Assembly (NCBI GenBank): GCA_947631755.1
Contig: CANRMO010000130.1
Location: forward strand, 1-7,041
Source: an uncultured Lachnospiraceae bacterium
GTDB lineage: Bacteria > Bacillota > Clostridia > Lachnospirales > Lachnospiraceae
Length of the DNA stretch: 7,041 bases
Direction of reading: 5' to 3'
In this document: positions 1 to 6,096 of the stretch, one piece after another
How the letters are laid out: every line of letters begins with the position of its first letter
How positions within the stretch are numbered: position 1 is the first letter of the stretch
The notes under the pieces: generated by a model
Told to the model about the DNA's origin: nothing
Seen by the model: only the letters and a program-made list of their open reading frames with translations
The model's database searches: none
Translations under genes and position numbers: made by a program

Positions 1-973
1 GGGGCTGCAGCTGGCTGTAGTCGCTGGAGCTTAGGGAGCTCAGGGATATCTCGTCGTACCCGGTGCTGTCCAGCATTTTCGCGGCCAGCTCCCGCAGATA
101 GTCGAGGTTCCGCTCCCGCACCGGCCGGTAGATCATGCCCGCCTGGCAGAAACGGCAGCCCCGGATACAGCCCCGCTGGATCTCCAGCACAACGCGGTCC
201 TGGGTGGCCCGGATATAGGGAACCAGCGGGCGGGATGGATAATACGTATCATTTAAGTCCGTCACAACCTGTTTTTTTATGCGCTCCGGCGCCTCTTTAC
301 ACCGGGGAGTCCTGGCCCGTATCCGGCCATCCTCAAAATAGGTTATCTCATACAGGGCGGGGACATAAATCCCCTCCACCTGCGCCGCTTTTTTCAAAAA
401 CTCCGGGCGGCTGTCACCGTTTTTCCGGGAACATTTGTAAATGTCCATCAGTTTCCGGTAGGAAGTCTCCCCCTCGCCGATATAAAACAAATCAAAAAAC
501 TCTGCCAAAGGCTCTGGATTATACGCGCATGGGCCACCGCCGATGACAATGGGATCCTCCCAGGTGCGCTCTCCGGCATGGAGAGGAATCCGGGACAGAT
601 CCAGGATCTGCAGAACATTAGTATAACACATCTCATACTGGAGAGTGATGCCGAGAAAATCAAAATCCCGGATGGGATCCTGGCTCTCCAATGCAAAAAG
701 AGGGATGTCCCTCTCCCTCATGATTCTGTCCAGATCCGGCCAGGGTGAATAGACCCGCTCACAATATATATCCTCCCACTGGTTGAACATATCATATAAA
801 ATCTGTATGCCCAGATGCGACATGCCGATCTCATAGAGATCAGGAAAACACATACAAAAGCGTACATCTACCTCCCCTGGCTCCTTTTTGACCATATTGA
901 TCTCATTTCCGATATAGCGGGCCGGCTTCTCCACGCTCATCAAAATCTCATCGCTTAACGCTAATCTTCTCAT
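1..973 (-). CDS. B12-binding-like radical SAM protein, TIGR03960-type, N-terminal part
   Basis: The frame is open for 324 codons from the ATG at 973 to the window edge, so the C-terminal part is missing. Residues 1 to about 180 resemble the cobalamin-binding-like N-terminal domain of this family: a FPDLYEIGMSHLG stretch near residues 43-55, then IGGGPCAYNPEP (144-155) and IGEGE (165-169). A radical SAM CxxxCxxC motif follows, with C269, C273 and C276 in QRGCIRGCRFCQAG; these Cys should bind the 4Fe-4S cluster that cleaves SAM. The substrate is not known for this family. The ATG overlaps the TGA of the zinc-ribbon gene (ATGA, 970-973). A purine-rich GAGGA lies directly against the ATG, so translation probably depends on coupling to the upstream gene. 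In many Firmicutes this family sits beside, or is fused to, a TIGR03936/DUF2344 protein and lies near ribonuclease G and rplU; if so here, they would lie beyond the left edge. The family call is firm; the function is unknown. Confidence 0.9.
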   Translation of the reverse strand, partial: MRRLALSDEILMSVEKPARYIGNEINMVKKEPGEVDVRFCMCFPDLYEIGMSHLGIQILYDMFNQWEDIYCERVYSPWPDLDRIMRERDIPLFALESQDPIRDFDFLGITLQYEMCYTNVLQILDLSRIPLHAGERTWEDPIVIGGGPCAYNPEPLAEFFDLFYIGEGETSYRKLMDIYKCSRKNGDSRPEFLKKAAQVEGIYVPALYEITYFEDGRIRARTPRCKEAPERIKKQVVTDLNDTYYPSRPLVPYIRATQDRVVLEIQRGCIRGCRFCQAGMIYRPVRERNLDYLRELAAKMLDSTGYDEISLSSLSSSDYSQLQP

Positions 974-1893
974 TCCTCAGATTCTTCTCCGTCTTCTGTA
1001 TTCTGGCTCTCCCCTGTTCCGTCCGGTTCCATATTTTCGCAGAACTGATTGTAGCGGTCATCCATCAGCTGGTCAATAAAATCTCTGCTATAAAAAGGAA
1101 ACTGTTCGGAAACTATCTCGCAGAGCCGGCCGTGGATTTCAAAATAATTATCTTCCTGTGTCTGACCGGGATCAAACATCCCGGAAATCCGTTCATCCGT
1201 GATGTTCGCGCGAATCCATTCCGTCACCTGCTCCGTCACTTGTTCTTCCTCATTCACAATTCCTTTCAGTTTGCGCGCCCGGATAAGAGACGAGATGCCA
1301 ACAGCAAAAAATATCACAAAGACAATTGCCATAATGAGCATGGAAAATGGATTGAGCCAGCTGATCACATCAAACCAGTTCAGCGCGATGATTGTAAAAC
1401 CAATCACACCAAAAATAAGAAAGGAGATACCGCTGAACAAAAAATCTGAGTATTTGTCTTTCTTTTTCACATAGACAGAACTTGCCTCTGTTCTCAGTTC
1501 AGAGAACATCTGGGATGCCTCCTCCGATTCCAGCTCCTCCAGTTTCATTTCCAGCTCCGGGATGAGCTCATCCGGATTCATCTGCGCGATCGTATCCACC
1601 GAATCAAATCGGGCAAATAATTGTTCTGCCGCCGCTCTCTCAAACTCTGCAACAACCAGAGAGAATTTCCCGCTCCCATCCTCCACTTCAATCAGTCCGG
1701 CGGTCTGGATTCCGCCGTATTCCAGGTAAGTAACAAATTTTTCACCGGTCTCCCGGTCCGCCACCTCACACAAGACAGCTGGCGCATCTGGTGGGGTATC
1801 TTCCGGCAGTTCATCTACCAGCGCGACACCGCAGTCAGCGCATACTGTGACTCCCTCTACATATTCATCCCTGCATTTTGGACACCATGGCAT
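970..1893 (-). CDS. Zinc-ribbon protein with DUF2007-like region and two membrane segments
   Basis: This encodes 307 residues of unknown function. A short zinc ribbon opens the protein: C4 and C7 in PWCPKC and C18 and C21 in VCADCG should bind one zinc. Residues about 38-98 (EKFVTYLEYGGIQTAGLIEV onward) resemble the DUF2007 putative signal-transducing fold, though this is a pattern-based judgement. An acidic helical stretch (about 107-135) leads to two hydrophobic segments, about 151-172 and 183-204, joined by a short loop, so both ends should be on the same side of the membrane, probably cytoplasmic. The C-terminal 100 residues are soluble and end in a Glu/Asp-rich tail. I chose the ATG at 1893 because AAAGGAGGG (1901-1909) lies 7 nt upstream and the zinc ribbon begins at once. 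An upstream ATG at 1938 would add 15 residues without a good ribosome binding site. The gene ends in a 4-nt overlap with the radical SAM gene, suggesting co-translation. Confidence 0.85.
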   Translation of the reverse strand: MPWCPKCRDEYVEGVTVCADCGVALVDELPEDTPPDAPAVLCEVADRETGEKFVTYLEYGGIQTAGLIEVEDGSGKFSLVVAEFERAAAEQLFARFDSVDTIAQMNPDELIPELEMKLEELESEEASQMFSELRTEASSVYVKKKDKYSDFLFSGISFLIFGVIGFTIIALNWFDVISWLNPFSMLIMAIVFVIFFAVGISSLIRARKLKGIVNEEEQVTEQVTEWIRANITDERISGMFDPGQTQEDNYFEIHGRLCEIVSEQFPFYSRDFIDQLMDDRYNQFCENMEPDGTGESQNTEDGEESEE

Positions 1894-1900
1894 GGCAAGT

Positions 1901-1909
1901 CCCTCCTTT
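1901..1909 (-). promoter_or_regulatory. Ribosome binding site of the zinc-ribbon gene
   Basis: AAAGGAGGG on the minus strand, 7 nt before the ATG at 1893. It is the strongest Shine-Dalgarno sequence in the window. It decides the start in favour of a 307-residue protein over the 322-residue version starting at 1938. Confidence 0.85.
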
Positions 1910-1930
1910 GGAAAATTTATTCTCTCAATC

Positions 1931-1960
1931 ATTATCATTTTTTAGGACGGGATCATTCAA
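1931..1960 (-). promoter_or_regulatory. Candidate sigma-A promoter for the zinc-ribbon gene
   Basis: On the minus strand a -35-like TTGAAT (1955-1960) is followed after 18 nt by a -10-like GATAAT (1931-1936). Four and five of six bases match the consensus. The -35 box lies inside the loop of the hairpin at 1946-1971 and overlaps the end of the lipoprotein gene. Transcription would begin near 1924, giving a leader of about 30 nt that keeps the GGAGGG site. Such matches arise by chance in AT-rich gaps, so this is tentative. Confidence 0.35.
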
Positions 1961-1971
1961 TCAATCCCGTC
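1946..1971. other. Perfect 8-bp inverted repeat spanning the lipoprotein stop codon
   Basis: GACGGGAT (1946-1953) and ATCCCGTC (1964-1971) are perfect reverse complements around a 10-nt loop. The repeat covers the last codons and the TGA (1953-1955) of the lipoprotein gene. In the minus-strand transcript it is followed by CUAAAAAAUG and not by a U-run, so it does not fit a standard intrinsic terminator. It could protect or help process the 3' end of the fhs–lipoprotein message, or attenuate read-through. Confidence 0.5.
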
Positions 1972-3392
1972 AGCTGCCCGGGACTGGCCAGAGGATACAC
2001 CGATATGCTGCCGCTATCCTCACCCAGCACATAAAATTTCCCGTTTTCACAACCCAGATAGACAGCTGGCTCACCATTCAGAATTACGATCTGCCCTGGG
2101 CTGAACGATTTTATCCCAGCCATTTTTTCAGAATCACTCATCCCCGAATAATCAATTCCGCAAATGGCCGGTATCTTTGCAAATGCCGCCGAATCCCCGG
2201 GCAGCCGGAACCCAAAACAGCGAAATACTTTTGAGATCACTGCGTCTGAACCTGCCCCGCCATTTTGTGCGGACCTGCCGAGATATTTCATGGACAGGGA
2301 CAAAAGGTTCTTTCTTGTGTAGTCCAGATATCCGGAATGGACATCTTTTCCCAGAGGGACAGTGATCAACTTATATTCCAGCATCCCCTCCGCATCTCTT
2401 GCCGGAATCTTTACAACATAGCTGTCCCGCACCGCCCTCTCCCGGATATATTTTTCCGCCGGTTCTCCCCCGGCAATCTCCAGGCGCGTGCCCATAGCGA
2501 AAGAATAGGTGCTGTCTGTTCCGTCCGCACCGCAATCCGGGACAGTTATCTCCTCACCGGTCACGATGAGGAACTGTTCCATATTCTGAGCCTCCTGCCA
2601 GGAATTTTTGTCCCGGCAGAGCGCGGTCTGCCGGACAAGAACCCATCCGGCACCAATCTCCGACAAGACAAAATACCACTGACTGTCCCTGCTCGTATAT
2701 AAGATAAGGACAGGTTCATTGGCCGGCAGGAATGCAGCTTCCAGCACATCCCCGGATGTGCCCCCGGCATCGGAATACAGCCGGTCCGCTGTCGGAAGTT
2801 TCCGCATCTCTGCCTGGGCACACAAAATACCGTATTTGACCGTGTTAAAATCGTCCAGCGAAGAGATACCACAGTTCTCGCGGTACTCCCGCATCACCTT
2901 TTTTGAAACAGTTTTTCCCGCCCGGTAACAGACACTGTTCACCAGCTCTTCCTGCGCCATCATCATATGCAGGGCACTTCCCTTTACCTGTTCCCCATAT
3001 CCATTGATATCGTAATATGCCGAATCCGGGGCGCCACTCAATCCCTCTGCCAGTTTCCGGTTGAAATCAGAGATATCACTCTCTTTTTTCAAAATCTTGT
3101 CTGCCGCATAGGTCTTTGTTATCCAGTAATCCGCCTCCTGCATCCGGGCATCTACATCTCTGGCTGCGTTGATGCCGCCGCTGCTGGCCGCCACCGATGT
3201 GCCGGTGACACTCTGATCCGCGGGGGCGGCAGAAGATCCCGGGCTGGCAGAGGGCCTTTTGTGCAGGGCGGAACCGCTGACAGCGCTGCCAGTGCCGTTT
3301 TCTGCTATAAATTTCTCCAGATAATCCCGGTAACCGCAGGCGGTCAGAAAAACTGTAAACCCAAGCAGTAAAACTATTACATAACGTCTCAT
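1953..3392 (-). CDS. SH3b–NlpC/P60-type lipoprotein, apparently catalytically dead
   Basis: 479 residues with a lipoprotein signal: MRR, a hydrophobic stretch, then the lipobox LTAC with C19 as the lipidated residue. A Ser/Ala/Gly-rich linker (about 30-75) follows. Residues about 85-195 resemble the N-terminal stabilising domain of SH3b–NlpC/P60 hydrolases, and about 196-265 resemble the SH3b1 domain (RKLPTADRLY, then YTSRDSQWYFVLSE and GAGWVLVRQTALC). From about 355 (LDYTRKNLLSLSMKYLG) the NlpC/P60 fold continues to the end. Active family members carry a DCS motif before VYRCFG; here it is D383-A384-V385 before VFRCFG. The catalytic His, normally in PGH before the YLG strand, is E441 in NGEPAVYLG. 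Family members cleave peptidoglycan stem peptides, so this one more likely binds cell wall than cuts it. I chose the ATG at 3392 because GGAG lies 6 nt upstream; an in-frame ATG at 3404 would add four residues. The gene begins 30 nt after fhs and is probably co-transcribed. Confidence 0.8.
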   Translation of the reverse strand: MRRYVIVLLLGFTVFLTACGYRDYLEKFIAENGTGSAVSGSALHKRPSASPGSSAAPADQSVTGTSVAASSGGINAARDVDARMQEADYWITKTYAADKILKKESDISDFNRKLAEGLSGAPDSAYYDINGYGEQVKGSALHMMMAQEELVNSVCYRAGKTVSKKVMREYRENCGISSLDDFNTVKYGILCAQAEMRKLPTADRLYSDAGGTSGDVLEAAFLPANEPVLILYTSRDSQWYFVLSEIGAGWVLVRQTALCRDKNSWQEAQNMEQFLIVTGEEITVPDCGADGTDSTYSFAMGTRLEIAGGEPAEKYIRERAVRDSYVVKIPARDAEGMLEYKLITVPLGKDVHSGYLDYTRKNLLSLSMKYLGRSAQNGGAGSDAVISKVFRCFGFRLPGDSAAFAKIPAICGIDYSGMSDSEKMAGIKSFSPGQIVILNGEPAVYLGCENGKFYVLGEDSGSISVYPLASPGQLTGLIE

Positions 3393-3398
3393 CATCGT

Positions 3399-3402
3399 CT
3401 CC
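3399..3402 (-). promoter_or_regulatory. Ribosome binding site of the lipoprotein gene
   Basis: GGAG lies 6 nt before the ATG at 3392. It sits within ATGGAGACG, whose own ATG (3404) is in frame, and a further in-frame ATG lies at 3395. Spacing favours 3392; the ATG at 3404 has only a weak CTGGAA nearby. Confidence 0.6.
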
Positions 3403-3422
3403 ATTTCCAGGGAGCTGGCACA

Positions 3423-5093
3423 TCAGAACAGGCCGGTAATGCGTCCCTCATCATTTACATCTATCTGCTCTGCGGCCGGCACCTTTGGAAGTCCTGGCAT
3501 CGTCATGATCGTGCCGGTGATGGCAACAACAAAACCAGCTCCCGCCGACACATAGACATCCCGTATGTGAAGCGGAAATCCCTCCGGCCGGCCGAGGACA
3601 GATTTATCATCTGACAGAGAATACTGATTCTTGGCCATGCACACTGGAAAGCTTCCAAAACCGAGGCTCTCGATCCGGGCGATCTGGCTCTCCACCCCGG
3701 GCTCAAAGATCACTTCCCCGGCACCGTAGATCTCCCGGGCGATGGTGCTCATTTTCTCCCTCAGCGGCAGGGAGTCCTCATACAGACAGTGGAACTCACT
3801 CTTCTTTGTCTCAATGGTCTCCACTACTTTGCGTGCCAGCGCGACACCGCCTTCCCCGCCCTTTTCCCACACTTCTGACAGGGCGAACTCACATCCTCTC
3901 TCCTCGCAGAAACGCTTAACATAATCGAGTTCCGCCGGGGTGTCAGTGACAAACTGGTTCAATGTCACAATACAGGGTACATCGTATTTGGCAATGTTCT
4001 CAATATGTTTTTCGAGATTGACGATCCCCGCTGCAAGGGCTTCGAGATTTTCCTCCGCGAGATTCTCCCTGGCGACACCGCCATTATATTTGAGGGCGCG
4101 GACGGTCGCAACCAGCACAACTGCATCCGGCTTAAGTCCGGCGATGCGGCATTTAATATCGAAAAACTTTTCCGCACCGAGATCTGCGCCAAAACCGGCC
4201 TCGGTAATCGTATAATCCGCCAGCTTCAAGGCGGTTCTTGTGGCGCGGAGGCTGTTGCATCCGTGGGCGATATTGGCAAAGGGGCCGCCGTGGACAAGTG
4301 CCGGGGTGTGTTCGAGCGTCTGGATGATATTGGGCCGCATGGCATCTTTTAAGAGTGCTGCCATTGCCCCCACCGCATTCAGCTCACCGGCTGTCACAGG
4401 CTTTCCGTCATAGGTGTAGGCGACAAGGATGCGGCCAAGCCTCTCCTTCAGATCCTGCATGTCAGCGGCAAGACAGAGGATCGCCATGATCTCAGAGGCC
4501 ACAGTAATGATAAAGTGGTCCTCCCTCGTCACTCCGTCCGCCTTCCGGCCCAGGCCGACAGTAATATTTCTCAGCACGCGGTCATTCATGTCCACGCAGC
4601 GTTTCCAGACAATCTGTTTCGTATCAATATTCAGCCGGTTTCCCTGCTGGATATGGTTGTCAAGCATGGCCGCCAGAAGATTATTGGCAGATGTAATGGC
4701 ATGAAAATCTCCGGTAAAATGGAGATTGAGCTCATCCATCGGGACTACCTGGGCATATCCGCCCCCGGCTGCCCCGCCCTTCAGGCCGAAACAGGGACCC
4801 AGGGAGGGCTCGCGGAGAGCAATGACCGCCCTCTTTCCAATCTTGTCCATCGCCTGTCCGAGCCCAACTGTCGTGGTCGTCTTTCCCTCTCCCGCCGGGG
4901 TAGGGTTAATGGCAGTCACCAGCACGAGTTTCCCATCCGGATTTTCCTTTACCCGCTCCCACAGGTCATCTGTCAGTTTGGCTTTGTACTTGCCGTATAG
5001 ATCGAGCTCGTCCTCTCCGATGCCGATCTTTGCGGCAACATTCTGAATCGGTTCCATATTTGCTTCCTGTGCGATTTCAATGTCTGATTTCAT
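3423..5093 (-). CDS. fhs: Formate--tetrahydrofolate ligase
   Basis: A cytoplasmic enzyme of one-carbon metabolism: formate + tetrahydrofolate + ATP gives 10-formyl-THF + ADP + phosphate. In acetogens it serves the methyl branch of the Wood–Ljungdahl pathway; in other Clostridia it feeds purine synthesis or works in reverse during purine and amino-acid breakdown. The 556 residues match the usual family length. The nucleotide-binding loop TPAGEGKTT is at 65-73, and the family signature GLKGGAAGGGY at 103-113. EAGFGADLGAEKFFDIKCR (298-316) and the C-terminal LPKVPAAEQIDVNDEG are also typical. No catalytic motif is visibly missing. I chose the ATG at 5093 because MKSDIEIAQ is the standard start of the family and GGAG lies 6 nt upstream. 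The frame stays open back to a GTG at 5204, but that start has no ribosome binding site and the added residues are unlike the family. The gene has its own probable promoter and leader, and is followed by the lipoprotein gene. Confidence 0.98.
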   Translation of the reverse strand: MKSDIEIAQEANMEPIQNVAAKIGIGEDELDLYGKYKAKLTDDLWERVKENPDGKLVLVTAINPTPAGEGKTTTTVGLGQAMDKIGKRAVIALREPSLGPCFGLKGGAAGGGYAQVVPMDELNLHFTGDFHAITSANNLLAAMLDNHIQQGNRLNIDTKQIVWKRCVDMNDRVLRNITVGLGRKADGVTREDHFIITVASEIMAILCLAADMQDLKERLGRILVAYTYDGKPVTAGELNAVGAMAALLKDAMRPNIIQTLEHTPALVHGGPFANIAHGCNSLRATRTALKLADYTITEAGFGADLGAEKFFDIKCRIAGLKPDAVVLVATVRALKYNGGVARENLAEENLEALAAGIVNLEKHIENIAKYDVPCIVTLNQFVTDTPAELDYVKRFCEERGCEFALSEVWEKGGEGGVALARKVVETIETKKSEFHCLYEDSLPLREKMSTIAREIYGAGEVIFEPGVESQIARIESLGFGSFPVCMAKNQYSLSDDKSVLGRPEGFPLHIRDVYVSAGAGFVVAITGTIMTMPGLPKVPAAEQIDVNDEGRITGLF

Positions 5094-5224
5094 TCCAGTC
5101 TCCATTTCTGCGCTGCTTATGTCAGTTGACAGCGGCCTGCCGCTGCGGTATGCTTTGTGCCAAGCAACGCCGGGGTACACAAAGCACTGGTTTCCGATCC
5201 TCACTACAATATCTGCCGTTTAAT
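5094..5224 (-). other. Structured 5' leader of fhs, about 130 nt
   Basis: Between the expected transcription start and the fhs ATG the leader can form a perfect 9-bp stem, TGCTTTGTG with CACAAAGCA (5178-5186 and 5151-5159), around an 18-nt loop. A second, GC-rich 6-bp stem, CAGCGG with CCGCTG (5140-5145 and 5130-5135), closes a 4-nt loop. A third small stem, TGTC with GACA (5128-5131 and 5120-5123), overlaps the second and would compete with it. I do not see the conserved core of the THF riboswitch, a T-box or a U-run, so this matches no known riboswitch class I can recognise. Whether it regulates anything is inference. Confidence 0.45.
5100..5103 (-). promoter_or_regulatory. Ribosome binding site of fhs
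   Basis: GGAG lies 6 nt before the fhs ATG at 5093, within ATGGAGACTGG. As in the lipoprotein gene, the ATG overlapping the site is in frame with the gene (5105), so automatic start calling may pick a start that is too early. Confidence 0.75.
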
Positions 5225-5230
5225 AGAACC

Positions 5231-5259
5231 ATTATACACAGTATCTAGACATAATGCAA
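5231..5259 (-). promoter_or_regulatory. Probable sigma-A promoter of fhs
   Basis: A perfect -10 box TATAAT (5231-5236) is preceded by a 17-nt spacer and a weak -35-like TTGCAT (5254-5259). The -35 box lies within the last codons of the second ATP-grasp gene, whose stop is at 5245-5247. The start point would be near 5224. This suggests fhs can be transcribed independently of the ATP-grasp genes, although I see no terminator between them, so read-through is also possible. Confidence 0.65.
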
Positions 5260-6078
5260 TAATTTCTCTGCGATAAAAGAAAAATACCGCTCCAGAAGCC
5301 TCGTCTCCGGCTGGCACTGGTACAGCATGCGGGCCCCCACCACATCCTCAATTTCATTGAAAATAAAGCTACCGTCTTCCCGGAGAATAAAATCGATCCC
5401 AACCATGCCAAACGCAAAAATACGGCAGATCTGGCTTACATAGTCTCTCTCATTTTGCCCCAGGGGATAACTTTTTACCTTTCCCCCCAGGGAATAGTTG
5501 GAGCGGAAACCATCCGGGGAAGTGCGCTCCACAGCCCCTATGACCTCATTACCCACGACGTATACTCTCACATCTTTTCCCGGTCCTCTTATAAAGGGCT
5601 GGATCACTACATCGGAGACGCCAGTCCCGTCCTGGATCTTCTGCCACGGTTCATCGGTCCGAAACACCTGTCTGCCCCCATGTCCGTCCACAGCCTTGAC
5701 GACCCGGCCGGGATAGCGGGCAAGAAGCCCCGGGGTCAGCTGTTCCCGGGAAAATGTCATGGTGTCGATGACGGGCACTGTCGTGTGCTCCCGGACATAC
5801 CGGGCCGTCTTTCCCTTGTGGTTACAGATTTCCGAGACCGAATAGGGATTAAAGACGGGCACTCCCTTTCTCTCCAGCGCGAGGGACAGCGGGGGACAGA
5901 TCGTCCTTACAATCGCAAAATCTGGCAGTGCCTCCCCGGCTTCCGTAATCCGATCCCTTTTTCTTATTTTTAATTCAAAAGAAAAACCAAAGCGTTTTCC
6001 CAGTTGGAAATGCCGTTCGATATAATCACGGTTTCCGGCAGCCCCTTCCTCATCGTAAATCAGCCAGGCACGGTACAT
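5245..6078 (-). CDS. RimK-like ATP-grasp ligase, second paralog
   Basis: 277 residues with the ATP-grasp fold typical of RimK-type amino-acid ligases, which activate a carboxylate as an acyl phosphate with ATP and join it to an amine. The substrate cannot be told. Visible elements are the N-terminal pre-ATP-grasp region (1-80), a conserved Lys (K88), VVKAVDGHGG with K128 and its glycine-rich loop (126-135), the hinge IQPFI (159-163), GKDVRVYVVG (167-176), FRSNYSLGG (191-199) and GIDFIL with D229. The metal-binding strand reads FNEIEDVVGARM (240-251), where its neighbour has EVNSN, so the usual ExN is changed. I chose the ATG at 6078 because GGGG lies 6 nt and AAGGA 12 nt upstream. The in-frame ATG at 6090 directly abuts AAGGA, too close to use. 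The gene lies 18 nt after the first paralog, and its 3' end contains the -35 box of fhs. Confidence 0.85.
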   Translation of the reverse strand: MYRAWLIYDEEGAAGNRDYIERHFQLGKRFGFSFELKIRKRDRITEAGEALPDFAIVRTICPPLSLALERKGVPVFNPYSVSEICNHKGKTARYVREHTTVPVIDTMTFSREQLTPGLLARYPGRVVKAVDGHGGRQVFRTDEPWQKIQDGTGVSDVVIQPFIRGPGKDVRVYVVGNEVIGAVERTSPDGFRSNYSLGGKVKSYPLGQNERDYVSQICRIFAFGMVGIDFILREDGSFIFNEIEDVVGARMLYQCQPETRLLERYFSFIAEKLLHYV

Positions 6079-6096
6079 AATAATCCCCATTCCTTT

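Noticed and set aside
1946..1971. Intrinsic terminator after the lipoprotein gene
   Set aside because: The hairpin is good, but the minus-strand transcript continues with an A-run, not a U-run, and the plus strand has no gene to end here.
2967..3371. 134-codon plus-strand frame opposite the lipoprotein N-terminus
   Set aside because: It lies opposite the Ser/Ala/Gly-rich linker and signal peptide, and the open frame follows from that codon composition.
3407..3418. Small inverted repeat CCAG/CTGG between fhs and the lipoprotein gene
   Set aside because: A 4-bp stem with a 4-nt loop is expected by chance and has no U-run.
4515..5000. 161-codon open frame on the plus strand opposite fhs
   Set aside because: It is the antisense shadow of a highly conserved gene, its product resembles nothing recognisable, and no operon context supports it.
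5094..5204. N-terminal extension of Fhs by 37 residues from a GTG at 5204
   Set aside because: There is no ribosome binding site before the GTG, the added residues are unlike the family, and MKSDIEIAQ at 5093 is the standard start with GGAG 6 nt upstream.
5094..5224. THF riboswitch upstream of fhs
   Set aside because: The leader lacks the conserved core sequences of that class and its stems are arranged differently.
5455..5973. 172-codon open frame on the plus strand opposite the second ATP-grasp gene
   Set aside because: It lies wholly antisense to a gene with clear family motifs, and its translation is rich in residues typical of a shadow frame.
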